From: CAYQUO01 sp964420835
Lineage (GTDB): Bacteria > Chloroflexota > Anaerolineae > Anaerolineales > Anaerolineaceae
Length of the DNA: 64,000 nucleotides
NCBI GenBank assembly: GCA_964420835.1
Contig: CAYQUO010000012.1
Location: 1 to 64,000 of the forward strand
Direction of reading: 5' to 3'
Under the pieces are notes generated by a model. It did not search any database. It was not told the origin of the DNA and saw nothing but the letters and a program-made list of their open reading frames with translations. Below are positions 42,902 through 52,631 of the stretch, piece after piece. How positions within the stretch are numbered: the first letter of the stretch is position 1; the number at the start of each line of letters is the position of its first letter. The position numbers and the translations under genes were made by a program.

Positions 42902-44380
42902 TCATCGATTGGTGTCTGCCATCACTTGGCTGGCCTTGTCTGAACAAACACAAGCCCGTATCTTTGACCCAAAACGAACAAGATAACCTTCATAGGGAAT
43001 TGGTCCATTTTCAGCTACCCAACCTTCAAGATTAAAAGGCAAAGCACCGGCGGCGGGGATCCATTCACCATTGTACTTGCGGGCGATGTGAATGTGGGTA
43101 CCTGTCGCCCGGCCTCCTTCACAGGAGGGCCGGCCGATTGGGTCACCTGCTTTTAATTGTGTGCCTTCAGGAGGAATGCTATCAGTGGCAAGGTGGAGGT
43201 AGAAAATAGTCCACCCTGTCTGCTCAACAGAATCACCATCAAGATCCAATACAGCAACTGCTATATCTTTCCGAACGACAATTCCATCCGCGATCGCGGC
43301 AGCCATTTCATCGGTTTCCGAGCAACCTCCAACGACTGCCGGTGGTGCAAAATCCACTGCAGCAAGTGGATCACCCTCACCCCAGCCGGAATGAGGTCCA
43401 CCGGTGAATGCCCAGGCTTTCCCGGGTTGAAATGGGAAACTAAAATTTGGTTGCTCCAAACTGCCAGGTATATGTGGCTGGTTTTCAAGCGTGTTGATCC
43501 CGAACAGTTCTCGATAGGTGTTGGAAAACCCATTCCAATGTATTGCCTGTTCATATTCCTCTTTTGTCATTACTTTTGAGAAATAATATTGTAATCCGAC
43601 TGTAGCAGCATTTTGCCAAGGGTCTGGTCGTTCCAATGTTCCGTCATTCTGTTCAAATTCTTTTAAATGTCCTGAACGCCATCCATAATAGCCGTTATTA
43701 AGAATATTCGCTGCCCATACGAGTTGCCGATATAACCCCTTATGATAGATATCCTTATAACCCAGGGGGTATTCGTTTATGTCAGACGGCATTGTAGGAT
43801 TTGTCAACCCGGATAATTGGAATTCCAGCAGTGTCAACAAGAGTCTTGGGCTGATGCTGAAATTTGTGGCGATGTATGCAATTAATTCTCCGCCATTACG
43901 CTGACGACTTCCTGCATAGGCCTGGTAATGTTTCAGCCATCCTTGTTGGCCATTAACGAATTCAACAGGGTTAAAGCCGGTTTGAAGAGGCCCATTAATA
44001 AACAAACTGTCGGGGATGATCTGATATTGACTGCCCCAAAATGGCTCGTAGTAAATTGGGATTTTCATTGGCAATCCCGGAGGCAAAGTCGTAACCCTGT
44101 CGGGAAGGACTGGATTTGCTGAACGAATTTCACTTTCTGTTGTATTGAAATGAACTGCCAATGCGGGTAAAGTGTCGCCGGTTTGTGCTGTGTAATCAAC
44201 CAGTTCTCCCGGAGAATAAACCGGCCTAGTAGGAAGTGGTGTTGGAGTTACAACTTCCACCTCTGGATTTGAGTTTGAAGAAAGCCCAATGGTTGTTGTT
44301 TCGGTTTCAGGCATACACGAAGTTAACACCAGGATGGTAATGCTTAAGAATATCGATAAATTGGGAACAGTCAGTTTCAT
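42902..44380 (-). CDS. LysM-M23 lipoprotein peptidase, copy 3 of 3
   Basis: The 492-residue protein has a lipobox ('LTSC', Cys 22), a LysM domain near 62-110 ('YTAQTGDTLPALAVHF') that should bind peptidoglycan, a long middle domain shared with its two neighbours, and a C-terminal M23-type domain. The M23 metal ligands are seen as His in 'GGPHSGWGEGDPLAAVDFAPP' with its Asp, and the HxH pair in 'GTHIHIARKYNGEW'. It probably cuts or remodels peptidoglycan outside the cell. It is the last gene of a five-gene leftward operon. Confidence 0.87.
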   Translation of the reverse strand: MKLTVPNLSIFLSITILVLTSCMPETETTTIGLSSNSNPEVEVVTPTPLPTRPVYSPGELVDYTAQTGDTLPALAVHFNTTESEIRSANPVLPDRVTTLPPGLPMKIPIYYEPFWGSQYQIIPDSLFINGPLQTGFNPVEFVNGQQGWLKHYQAYAGSRQRNGGELIAYIATNFSISPRLLLTLLEFQLSGLTNPTMPSDINEYPLGYKDIYHKGLYRQLVWAANILNNGYYGWRSGHLKEFEQNDGTLERPDPWQNAATVGLQYYFSKVMTKEEYEQAIHWNGFSNTYRELFGINTLENQPHIPGSLEQPNFSFPFQPGKAWAFTGGPHSGWGEGDPLAAVDFAPPAVVGGCSETDEMAAAIADGIVVRKDIAVAVLDLDGDSVEQTGWTIFYLHLATDSIPPEGTQLKAGDPIGRPSCEGGRATGTHIHIARKYNGEWIPAAGALPFNLEGWVAENGPIPYEGYLVRFGSKIRACVCSDKASQVMADTNR

Positions 44381-44410
44381 GAAATGAGAAACAAGAGATG
44401 GGTTAGAAAA

Positions 44411-46057
44411 CTAATTGATTGCTACTGGTTGTGGACGAGAAATATTGGAGTAGTAGTCTCCGTACATCGAGGCCACAACCTCATGTGAACCATTGACCAA
44501 TTTGCCCAGGTAGGGTTTTTCACCGGCAAATGTTCGATACCCGCTAAGGACCATGGGAACAGGTCCATCAGCCAGTATCCATTCTCCATTGTATTTTCGG
44601 GCGAAATGGAAGTGCGTGCCAGTTGATACTCCGCCCTCGCAGGAGGGATGACCAATACGGTCATCGACATCAACGATACTATTAATACCTATCCGGTCTT
44701 TTGTAGCGATATGCAGATAGAGAAGAGCCCAACCTGTTTGTTCATATCCATCGCCATCCAGGTCGATTACCACGACCCCATTTTCGGCCCTGACAACCGT
44801 TCCAGCCGCTGCGGCTGTCACCCACTGAAATGATTCCGCACAACCATGATCCATGGATGCAGGAGCAAAATCAATCGCTGCCAGGGCTCCATCTGGTCCC
44901 CATGCTGAATGAGGTCCCCCTGTCAAGCTCCATGTTTTACCTGCATGGAATGGCAATTGAAGTTCCGGTTGTATCAATGTAGGGGGATACAAGGGTTCCA
45001 CGGATTGGGCGCGCAACCATGGGTTGTCGAATATTTTTTCATATAAAGGCATCAATCCATCGGGGGAATAAAGTACACCGCCCCAATCACGTTCATTATA
45101 AAGTTTTGAGAATAAGTACTGCATGGCAACACTTCCGGCATTCAGTGTTGGCGCAAGTCGAAGGTCGGGGCCTTTTTTACTGTTGACGAAATCCAACTCG
45201 GTAATCAAGCCAGCCCGCCAGCCATAATATCCTATGGATAATTGCTGTACTGCCCAGCTTAATTGCCTGTACAACCCTTTATGGTGGAAATCAACATATC
45301 CAATCGGATAATCAGTTTCTGCGAGGTTTTGCGGTACCCCATATACCCAATGCCCTTGGTATTCCAAAATGGCCAAAAGAAGCCTTGGGTTGATGGAATT
45401 CTCTGTGGATACTCGTTGAACAACCTCAGCCCCGGACGCCCAACCAGTCGATAACCATTCTTTGTAATTTGCCAGGTATCCGTTTGCCTGTTGGACGAAA
45501 GCGTTCACATCGAAATTCACTGCAGAGGGTGAATATACAACCTCACTGTCTGGAAGGACAATGTCAGCGGAACCGATATTCAGTAGTATATCGGGAATAA
45601 TTAGAAGTTTGTTTGGGGTCAATAAACCAGAGCCACTTTCAAGACCATCCGACAAGAGGATTTCGTTCTGGTTCACTCCAAATCTTGCTGCAAGGTTTGG
45701 CAAGGTGTCACCGGATTGTGTGTAGTATAGTATTGGAGGTTTTGGGGTAGTTTCCTTGGTGGGTGTGGCCGTTTGCAATGGTGCTGATTGAAATGCAGTA
45801 TTGGATGGTATCAGGATATGTGTATCGGGATTTTCCGAAACTACAATTTCGGGAGGATTTTGTGGCAATATTTCAGTTTGCAAGATCTCTGAGACCGTGT
45901 CGGCGGTTAGGGTTAGCTCTGAAGAGCGAATGACACTGCGCGTACAAGCAAGACTGATAATTATCCAGCAGGCTAACATAATGGATGAAACCAATGATTT
46001 ACTGGGAAATCTGGTTTTCTTTCCGCCTACCATTCCATGCTTCGATCCGATGTCCAT
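44411..46057 (-). CDS. LysM-M23 lipoprotein peptidase, copy 2 of 3
   Basis: Same architecture as its neighbours in 548 residues: signal with lipobox 'SLAC' (Cys 38), LysM near 110-160 ('YTQSGDTLPNLAARF'), the shared middle domain, and M23 ligands in 'GGPHSAWGPDGALAAIDFAP' and 'GTHFHFARKYNGEW'. The start is uncertain: the Met at 46057 overlaps the upstream gene by 59 bases, Met 9 (46033) by 35; neither has a clear ribosome site. Overlap with the upstream gene suggests translational coupling. Confidence 0.85.
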   Translation of the reverse strand: MDIGSKHGMVGGKKTRFPSKSLVSSIMLACWIIISLACTRSVIRSSELTLTADTVSEILQTEILPQNPPEIVVSENPDTHILIPSNTAFQSAPLQTATPTKETTPKPPILYYTQSGDTLPNLAARFGVNQNEILLSDGLESGSGLLTPNKLLIIPDILLNIGSADIVLPDSEVVYSPSAVNFDVNAFVQQANGYLANYKEWLSTGWASGAEVVQRVSTENSINPRLLLAILEYQGHWVYGVPQNLAETDYPIGYVDFHHKGLYRQLSWAVQQLSIGYYGWRAGLITELDFVNSKKGPDLRLAPTLNAGSVAMQYLFSKLYNERDWGGVLYSPDGLMPLYEKIFDNPWLRAQSVEPLYPPTLIQPELQLPFHAGKTWSLTGGPHSAWGPDGALAAIDFAPASMDHGCAESFQWVTAAAAGTVVRAENGVVVIDLDGDGYEQTGWALLYLHIATKDRIGINSIVDVDDRIGHPSCEGGVSTGTHFHFARKYNGEWILADGPVPMVLSGYRTFAGEKPYLGKLVNGSHEVVASMYGDYYSNISRPQPVAIN

Positions 46058-47564
46058 TTTTCGTCAAAAAACCATTATATTCAATACCATCCCCTGATGA
46101 CAGCCATCCATCTAAATTGAAAGGAATTTGATCGGCTGATATCCATTCACCATTATAACGCCGGGCAATATGAACGTGTGTTCCGGATGATATCCCTCCT
46201 TCGCAAGAAGGGTGTCCGATCCGATCGCCGGAACGTACGTACACACCGTTTTCAATACGATCTCGGTTTTCAATATGCAGGTAAAAGACCACCCACCCGG
46301 TTTGCATGTATCCATCACCGTCCAAATCAAGAATGACCATCCCATCCTGAGAATAGGCAATTACACCATCACCGGAGGCTGTTACCCAGGAATCGCTTTG
46401 AACGCAACCCAGAGCATTTCCGGGTGGGGCAAAATCCAACGCAGCCCAGGCTGAACCGTCACCCCATCCTGCATGTGGCCCTCCGGTAAACGACCAGAAA
46501 ACGCCCGGTTCGAATGGGAGGCGAAGAGGAGGTTGCTCAATGCTGGTGGAAGGCCAAGGTTCAAGTGAGTAGAAAAATGGATCTGTTGGGTGATCTTGAA
46601 AATACAAAGAAATTCCATTTGGACCGACTGCCTGAAACCATTCGTCCTTTCCATAAAGGAAGCTCAAATAATAATGAATGGCAGCTGTTCCTGCATTACT
46701 TGTAGGAGATACTATAACGGAACTTCCATCTGCTAGAACCCAGTTAGGGAAGGCATTTAACTTCCAGAGGTAATATCCCTTGTTAAGTATGTTTGCCGAC
46801 CAACTGAATTTTCGATATAGATCAAGATTAACAGGGGCATTCTTTAATGGCGGATTTGGCAAAGCCAGAGTTGATTCGAAGGGTGACAACCCAGAATTGG
46901 TTACGTATCCGGCAATGCCGATGAGAAGCCTTGGATTAACGGAATTTTCGATTGCCACACGGTCGATGATTTCAGACAATGACAATTCTGCATCACCAAC
47001 CGGTTCAGAATAATTTGCATAATTGGGCAGGTTTGAATTAATCATTTCCGAGGTGTCGAAAAAAATTCCGTAAGGACCGAATACCAATTCAGAATCAGGG
47101 ATTATTTTATTGCTGGGTGCTGGGCCGACGATCGCTGGTGGAGGGACAAGGATGGCTTGCCCCACAGCGAGCAGATCGGGATTTTCGAGGTTGTTTGCCT
47201 CTTGAATTTTCCTTGCATGAGTGTGGTATTGGCTGGCGATCCTGGAAAGGGTGTCGCCTGGTTGAACAATATAATGAATATCGTCGGTTCTAATGGTGGG
47301 AACGCTATGGGGCTGGTCTGGTGTGGGAGTTGAACGAGACAAGGAGCCTTGAGATGTTGGTGGAAATTGAAAATTCGGCGTTCTTTTCAGCCTTCGCTCG
47401 TTCTGGCGTGTAAGGAATAATTCAGGCGGTGGCGTTGAAACCGGGGTTGGCATGTGAGAACTGATGTCGCAGGATGAAATTATGAAAAAAATCACCCAAA
47501 GCAGAAAAGCGTACAACCTCCATTGGTGTTTATAGTTTGGTTTCCCTTTAAATAATCCTTCCAT
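45999..47564 (-). CDS. LysM-M23 lipoprotein peptidase, copy 1 of 3
   Basis: The 521-residue first member of the tandem trio. A basic N-terminus and lipobox 'ISSC' (Cys 32) are followed by a Pro/Thr-rich linker, a LysM domain near 92-140 ('YIVQPGDTLSRIASQY') and the C-terminal M23 domain with 'GGPHAGWGDGSAWAALDFAPP' split by the family's usual insertion and 'GTHVHIARRYNGEW'. It lies 17 bases after the HIT gene. Confidence 0.87.
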   Translation of the reverse strand: MEGLFKGKPNYKHQWRLYAFLLWVIFFIISSCDISSHMPTPVSTPPPELFLTRQNERRLKRTPNFQFPPTSQGSLSRSTPTPDQPHSVPTIRTDDIHYIVQPGDTLSRIASQYHTHARKIQEANNLENPDLLAVGQAILVPPPAIVGPAPSNKIIPDSELVFGPYGIFFDTSEMINSNLPNYANYSEPVGDAELSLSEIIDRVAIENSVNPRLLIGIAGYVTNSGLSPFESTLALPNPPLKNAPVNLDLYRKFSWSANILNKGYYLWKLNAFPNWVLADGSSVIVSPTSNAGTAAIHYYLSFLYGKDEWFQAVGPNGISLYFQDHPTDPFFYSLEPWPSTSIEQPPLRLPFEPGVFWSFTGGPHAGWGDGSAWAALDFAPPGNALGCVQSDSWVTASGDGVIAYSQDGMVILDLDGDGYMQTGWVVFYLHIENRDRIENGVYVRSGDRIGHPSCEGGISSGTHVHIARRYNGEWISADQIPFNLDGWLSSGDGIEYNGFLTKNGHRIEAWNGRRKENQISQ

Positions 47565-47581
47565 GATTTCAACAAGATATT

Positions 47582-47938
47582 TTAATGAATTTGAATTGGG
47601 AATGATAGTCGCTCTCCCCCAAGAAGATGGATATGGAAATGAAAAACCGATTGACCCGCATCCGGCCCGGTGTTAATGATTAATCGGTATCCGCTTATGT
47701 TTATCCCAACACGTTGGGCAACGTCCCGAGCAGTACTGATGATTTTAAAGACAAGGTCTTTGTCTGAAGGTTCAATGCCCTCTAAAGAATTGATGTGCTT
47801 GTTGGGGATGATGAGCAAATGAACTGGCGCAATTGGATTCCGATCATAAAATACGGTCAAATCCTGATCTTGGAAGAAAATATTAGCCGGTGATCTTCCG
47901 TCAACAATCCCGCAAAAAATGCAATCCGTCTCATCCAT
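47582..47938 (-). CDS. HIT family nucleotide-binding protein
   Basis: The 118-residue protein is a HINT-type histidine-triad hydrolase. 'DCIFCGIVDG' near 4-13, 'HLLIIPNKHI' near 40 and the triad 'SVFHFHIHLLGGE' near 95-107 are diagnostic. Such proteins hydrolyse AMP-lysine or acyl-AMP compounds. Its start codon directly abuts the stop of the deacetylase gene, so the two are coupled, although one product is cytoplasmic and the other exported. Confidence 0.93.
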   Translation of the reverse strand: MDETDCIFCGIVDGRSPANIFFQDQDLTVFYDRNPIAPVHLLIIPNKHINSLEGIEPSDKDLVFKIISTARDVAQRVGINISGYRLIINTGPDAGQSVFHFHIHLLGGERLSFPIQIH

Positions 47939-49156
47939 TTAGGGATTATGTGTTGGGATTGGCCCCAGGGCCGCAGAGCACATTATTTCGTAATATTCCA
48001 TTTCAATGGCTTTGTTCTGATCAGCATAACTGGCGGCCGCTTTGCTGATTTGGCGTACTGTATCAATATGAAACGTGGCATCTGTATCCCAATAACGAGG
48101 CAGAACCATTAATGGATCGTTGATGTACCCTTCTGAAATGAAGGATGGACGTGCTGGGTCCGTTGTATCGCTTAGGGGTACCCAATTGAACATAACCGGT
48201 CCACGAGGGTTTACAGTGAATCCAAGCCGGTAACCCAACTCCCTGGCGATTTCGGCAGCGCGCTTTGAAAAACCACCACCAGGCCAAATATACGCAACCG
48301 GTTTCTTCCCAAATTTCATTTCTATTGTGTTCATTGCGCCTGATAATTCGCTTCTAATGTAATCTTCGGTTGTGCCCTCAACAATTGGAATGTTATGAAT
48401 AACTCCATGAGCCTGGTGGTCAACGTATCCAGCTGCTTCAACCAATTGGTTTTCCTGCCACAGTTCTTCGCTCGTGTCCGGGGCGCTGATCCAGGCGTTC
48501 GTGACCTTCCATCCAAGAGTGTCGTAAAAAGGCTTAAAATGGGTTTCGAAATAGGCCAACCTTTTTCGGTCGTCCACAATCAACAAGACGGACCGTGGTG
48601 GAATCCTGGTGTTCTTCTCCATAAAATCGAGAAATTGCTGGGTTGTTATTGCTTGGAAACCCTGTTGTTCAAGATCATGCATGATTTGTTGGAAGGCTTC
48701 AACACTGATCTGGTCGTTATAAGTGACCTCGCCATCTGTGATCGAATGGAACATAATGGGCATAACAACGGTACCGGGCACACTGTTGCCGGGATCCCAA
48801 CGCATTTTCAGATATTCGCAGGTATCTTGAATATAAGTATGACCTGGGTCAAGAGGGTTAAGGAGATCAGTTTGGAATGTTGCCGGTAATGGCTGGGGAG
48901 TGCGGTTGGGGTCGCGTGTGGGCTCACCAGTTGGTGTTGGTGTTTCGGTAATCATTGGAGTTGATTGTGTTTCGGGTTCAGTGGTAGGTTGTACAGCATA
49001 TGTTGCTGTAAGCAGCGCATATTCGAACATTTTTGTTGGATCTATGGCGGAGATAGATCCTGAAGCGTTGTTACAAGAAGAGACGAATCCAGAAAAAACA
49101 ATAGTCAGGACCAACAAACAACGATAAAAAGAAGAAGGAGAGGATAGATTTACCAT
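47939..49156 (-). CDS. Polysaccharide deacetylase-like lipoprotein (CE4 fold)
   Basis: After a signal peptide with lipobox 'FVSSC' (Cys 28) and a Thr/Pro linker comes a NodB-like domain: 'MPIMFHSI' near 137, the catalytic Asp pair in 'LLIVDDRKR' near 195, the metal-binding His region 'YVDHQAHGVIHN' near 246 and 'YIWPGGGFSKRA' near 291. It probably de-N-acetylates a cell-wall or surface glycan. The frame is open to 49201, but the ATG at 49156 gives a normal signal peptide (405 residues). It is the first gene of the operon with the three M23 lipoproteins. Confidence 0.85.
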   Translation of the reverse strand: MVNLSSPSSFYRCLLVLTIVFSGFVSSCNNASGSISAIDPTKMFEYALLTATYAVQPTTEPETQSTPMITETPTPTGEPTRDPNRTPQPLPATFQTDLLNPLDPGHTYIQDTCEYLKMRWDPGNSVPGTVVMPIMFHSITDGEVTYNDQISVEAFQQIMHDLEQQGFQAITTQQFLDFMEKNTRIPPRSVLLIVDDRKRLAYFETHFKPFYDTLGWKVTNAWISAPDTSEELWQENQLVEAAGYVDHQAHGVIHNIPIVEGTTEDYIRSELSGAMNTIEMKFGKKPVAYIWPGGGFSKRAAEIARELGYRLGFTVNPRGPVMFNWVPLSDTTDPARPSFISEGYINDPLMVLPRYWDTDATFHIDTVRQISKAAASYADQNKAIEMEYYEIMCSAALGPIPTHNP

Positions 49157-49223
49157 AAGAACAGGTGGATTATATTTGTGAACAATAATTGGCAGCCACA
49201 ATTGTAACCTGAATGTTGTTGCT

Positions 49224-49253
49224 CTGTCAAAAAGTTTATCATTAGGTTATAAT
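49224..49253 (+). promoter_or_regulatory. Promoter of tRNA-Pro
   Basis: CTGTCA, 18 bases, TATAAT, ending 10 bases before the tRNA. The -10 box is a consensus match; the spacing is one base long. Confidence 0.6.
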
Positions 49254-49263
49254 TTTATACGAA

Positions 49264-49338
49264 CGGGGCGTGGCTCAGTCCGGATAGAGTGCACGGTTCG
49301 GGTCCGTGAGGTCGGCGGTTCAAATCCGCCCGCCCCGA
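49264..49338 (+). tRNA. tRNA-Pro (anticodon CGG)
   Basis: A complete cloverleaf: acceptor CGGGGCG with CGCCCCG, discriminator A, anticodon stem CACGG/CCGTG with loop TTCGGGT (anticodon CGG, reading CCG), T-stem GGCGG/CCGCC with TTCAAAT. The following bases are CA, so CCA is not encoded. Confidence 0.95.
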
Positions 49339-49345
49339 CAAATAC

Positions 49346-49380
49346 AGCCGGTCACGAAAAATGATCGGCTATTTTGTTTT
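49346..49380 (+). terminator. Terminator of tRNA-Pro
   Basis: A 9-bp stem (AGCCGGTCA 49346-49354 with TGATCGGCT 49362-49370, one G-U), a CGAAAAA loop and the tail ATTTTGTTTT. It starts eight bases after the tRNA. Confidence 0.9.
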
Positions 49381-49481
49381 CCCAACGATGTCCAAAGAAA
49401 TAAAACGGATTTTCAAAATTGAACTGCTTTCACTCGGGTTTGGATTCAGTGCGCCGGTGTAAATTATTTGAGAAAACTTAA

Positions 49482-51173
49482 TTATTTCTTATATAACGAG
49501 CCTATCAAGCATAGTTGAATTAATAAATTGGCGAAAAATGGAAGTCCATAAATAAAATAATTGGAGTAATTTCCACTCATCCAGAAACACAATACGGAAG
49601 AGAGGAACATTGAGAATAGAACCGCGGATATTTGGAAGAACCTCTTTTTCCTAAGTGGCTCATCCTTTGCCTTGCCCATGGCCAGACATTGGCAAAAGGG
49701 AAGGTAGGACAAGTAATGCGGCCATGAAGTGCCAAAGAGAAAAGGTGTCAAGGTAAATAACTGGGCGCCAACGAGCAAACCGTTTGTTCTATTGGAACGT
49801 TTTAACGATAAGTAGATTATGCACAGAATGGTGAACGAATACACAATTGAAACCACCACCAGTGCGCGCTGGACCATTGACTCATGGGCATTTATCCAGG
49901 TTGGTTCGATACCACTGATGTTTAAAAGACGGAATACAACAGCAGGCATCGATTGTGAACTAGAAGCCGAGAAAGGGGCCATAGCATTCCTTAAGGCTTC
50001 CAAATTGAAAGCAATCGTTCTTTCCACTCCCAGGAAAATAAACGGAACAAGAAAGTATAGGAATAGAAACAGAGAACAGAATTCGATTAAGAATTTCAAT
50101 TTCTTCCGGAAAACGAAGTAGATCAAGAATAGAATGCAATAGTATTTAATTGCGACTGCCAAAGCAAGAAATAACGCCGACCATATGCGGTGCCTTGAAT
50201 ACAACTTGAAGGAGCCAAGGACCAATACAGCGAGCAATACACTTACCTGGCCCCATTTAAAATTGTGAATAATCGGGAAGGATAAGGAAAACACAAGAAC
50301 ATACAAATACAATAATCGTGTCTGATGCTGATAAAAATCTATAGCGGGAATAACCAAAAGGGACAACATGAGAAGAACCTGGATTATTCCCCAATAAATG
50401 ATTGCCATTTCCTGTGAAATTGTGCCTAAGGGACTGAGAATGAGGGCAAAAATCGCAGAATAGAAATAACCAGGAACCGGAGAGGCAGACCAGCAAATTT
50501 GCTGGGCTTGCTTGTAATAATGCTGGGTAAAATCACAAAATAAATACTCACAATGATCAACCGAATGAACGAATCCCGGGATCGATTTCCAGACAAGTCT
50601 ATACACTACCAGAGTTAACGTTATTATCAATAATGAAATTCCAACTGGTTTTATTGAAACCCGAATTCCCCTAACTATTCGATTTAATTGATTTATTACA
50701 CCATGATAGAAGTATGTTTGTGTTCGTGGAAAAGCCATTATTATGACAATAAATTGAAAGGCCACCAACCCAGTCCAGGCGACTAATGGCGAAAGGCGGA
50801 TGATTATAGAAATAGCATTCGCTGATAGGTTGCAGAAGGAATACCGGGCACAAGTGAGAAGGGTAACGGTCATACAGCAAACTGCCACCGCCCCAAGCAG
50901 GTAACGCCAGGGATGCGCAGAATTAATCAGGATGCAGTTTAAGCCGTTGGAAATCAGATTGGATTGATTGTCTGTAAACCAGGAATAAACTGTTAAAAAT
51001 AATAAATAGAAACAGAAAAGAAGGAATGCAAAAGCAATGACAAGGCGGGGAAAAGACAGGTTTAACCAAATTGCATTTGATTCCTCTGATGGTTTCCCGG
51101 AAAATATTAATAGTGCGAGAAATGCACTTATTGTGCAGATTGTTAAGTGTGTACGAATTAATTTGTTATTCAC
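49482..51173 (-). CDS. GT87 family membrane glycosyltransferase
   Basis: This 563-residue protein has about eleven to thirteen hydrophobic helices. The first large loop holds 'LFCDFTQHYYKQAQQI' near 215-230 with the acidic residue used by GT-C enzymes, and 'HNFKWGQVSVLLA' near 306 followed by 'ALAVAIKYYCIL' is the GT87 signature. GT87 enzymes such as mycobacterial PimE add mannose from a polyprenyl-phosphate donor to lipid-linked glycans outside the membrane. Sugar and acceptor here are unknown. It is monocistronic and divergent from xdhC. Confidence 0.82.
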   Translation of the reverse strand: MNNKLIRTHLTICTISAFLALLIFSGKPSEESNAIWLNLSFPRLVIAFAFLLFCFYLLFLTVYSWFTDNQSNLISNGLNCILINSAHPWRYLLGAVAVCCMTVTLLTCARYSFCNLSANAISIIIRLSPLVAWTGLVAFQFIVIIMAFPRTQTYFYHGVINQLNRIVRGIRVSIKPVGISLLIITLTLVVYRLVWKSIPGFVHSVDHCEYLFCDFTQHYYKQAQQICWSASPVPGYFYSAIFALILSPLGTISQEMAIIYWGIIQVLLMLSLLVIPAIDFYQHQTRLLYLYVLVFSLSFPIIHNFKWGQVSVLLAVLVLGSFKLYSRHRIWSALFLALAVAIKYYCILFLIYFVFRKKLKFLIEFCSLFLFLYFLVPFIFLGVERTIAFNLEALRNAMAPFSASSSQSMPAVVFRLLNISGIEPTWINAHESMVQRALVVVSIVYSFTILCIIYLSLKRSNRTNGLLVGAQLFTLTPFLFGTSWPHYLSYLPFCQCLAMGKAKDEPLRKKRFFQISAVLFSMFLSSVLCFWMSGNYSNYFIYGLPFFANLLIQLCLIGSLYKK

Positions 51174-51261
51174 CTTGGCTCATGAATTATAACATTTGGA
51201 GTTCCCTTCCTTCTTCGGGCATAACCAAGGTAGAATCCCTTCCAGAAATTATTGGAGGTAA

Positions 51262-52362
51262 ATGATGAAATCGATTTTTGACCATATATATACAATGCTT
51301 GAAGATGGAGAGTCACTTGTGTTAGCAAGTATATACAGCCATTCCGGCTCAACCCCTCGATCAACAGGAGCCCGGATGATTATTAAAAATGATGGAACAA
51401 TCATAGGGACGATTGGAGGCGGCCTTCTGGAAGCCCAAACAATAGAAGCAGCCAAAGAGGTGTATAGGATCAAGAAGCCATTGGTCAAACATTTTTCACT
51501 CTCGGGGAAGGATGCCTCAGAAATGGATATGATCTGTGGAGGAGATGTTAATGTTCTTCTTGAACACATTGACCCATCGAACACCCAACAAATTGAGATT
51601 TATAAAACTGCTGCCATGATTGTTGGCTTGATGAAAAAAGGATGGTTCATAACAGAATTGCTGGACAAAAAGGATGGGGAAATTATCCGACCTAAACGCT
51701 GTGTTATGTTTTCTGATGGGAAGATAGTAGGGGACCGTCTATTCAAATTATTGCCGGGTTCGGGGTCTCCGATCGGCTTATTCGATCATAATGAGATCAC
51801 TCCAAATGAAGGTCTTGATATCGCAAGTGCCAAGGAGCCTGTGGTTGTCAGGATCGAAGAAAAACAATACCTGATAGAGCCACTTGGTATTCTGGGCACT
51901 GCATACATTTTCGGAGGGGGACATATCTCTCTACACCTGGCTTCACTAACGAAAATGGTGGGGTTTAATACAATAGTCGTCGATGATAGGGAGGAGTTTT
52001 GCAATCGAGAACGATTCCCGGAGGTTGAAGGTTTGGTGCTGCTTCCATCATTCGAGCAAATCAAACAAAATTTGGTGATCGATCCGGATAGTTACTTAAT
52101 TATTGTCACTCGAGGGCACCTGCATGATAAGACTGTGCTCTCATATGCTTTAAAATCAAAAGCAAGATATATTGGCATGATCGGCAGTATCAAGAAGCGA
52201 GATGCAGTATATAAACAAGTAATGATAGAAGAGGGATATTCGCCTGATGTATTTAGAAAAATTCATGCCCCAATCGGGTTGGAAATTGGCGCAGAATCAC
52301 CTGAAGAAATTGCAATATCAATTGTCGCAGAATTGATCAAGGTCCGTTCAGGGAATCAATAA
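51262..52362 (+). CDS. XdhC/CoxI family molybdoenzyme maturation protein
   Basis: The 366-residue protein has both halves of the family: an N-terminal XdhC/CoxI domain ('SGSTPRSTGARMII' near 29, 'GTIGGGLLEAQ' near 51, 'DMICGGDVNVLLE' near 92) and a C-terminal Rossmann domain ('AYIFGGGHISLHLA' near 215, 'YIGMIGSIKKRD' near 305). XdhC proteins bind molybdenum cofactor and insert it, with the terminal sulfur, into xanthine dehydrogenase-type enzymes. No such hydrolase is encoded in the window. A GGAGGT ribosome site precedes two adjacent ATG codons. Confidence 0.9.
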   Translation: MMKSIFDHIYTMLEDGESLVLASIYSHSGSTPRSTGARMIIKNDGTIIGTIGGGLLEAQTIEAAKEVYRIKKPLVKHFSLSGKDASEMDMICGGDVNVLLEHIDPSNTQQIEIYKTAAMIVGLMKKGWFITELLDKKDGEIIRPKRCVMFSDGKIVGDRLFKLLPGSGSPIGLFDHNEITPNEGLDIASAKEPVVVRIEEKQYLIEPLGILGTAYIFGGGHISLHLASLTKMVGFNTIVVDDREEFCNRERFPEVEGLVLLPSFEQIKQNLVIDPDSYLIIVTRGHLHDKTVLSYALKSKARYIGMIGSIKKRDAVYKQVMIEEGYSPDVFRKIHAPIGLEIGAESPEEIAISIVAELIKVRSGNQ

Positions 52363-52631
52363 TTGGAAATTGATTTGAAATCAATAATCTATTACGATTG
52401 TATTGCAAATACAAGGTGATCGTGAATTGGGCTAGTGTATTTAGGATACTGGAGAATTGATCGAAATAGAATGGCAATTGGTTTGATATCACCCACATGA
52501 ATAACAATGAAATGTAAGAAAGAGTGATGCTTCTCTCTTGGGTACAGATGAACGCAATTGCAGGATCGGGTGAATATTGTTCAAAAAAGTTATATTATTA
52601 AGAGTGACAATAGGAAAGGAAAGGGTTATTT
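52363..52631. other. Intergenic region between convergent genes
   Basis: These 269 AT-rich bases lie between the ends of xdhC and dcd. A small inverted repeat near 52368-52384 (ATTGAT/ATCAAT) lacks a T-run. Nothing else was recognised. Confidence 0.5.
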
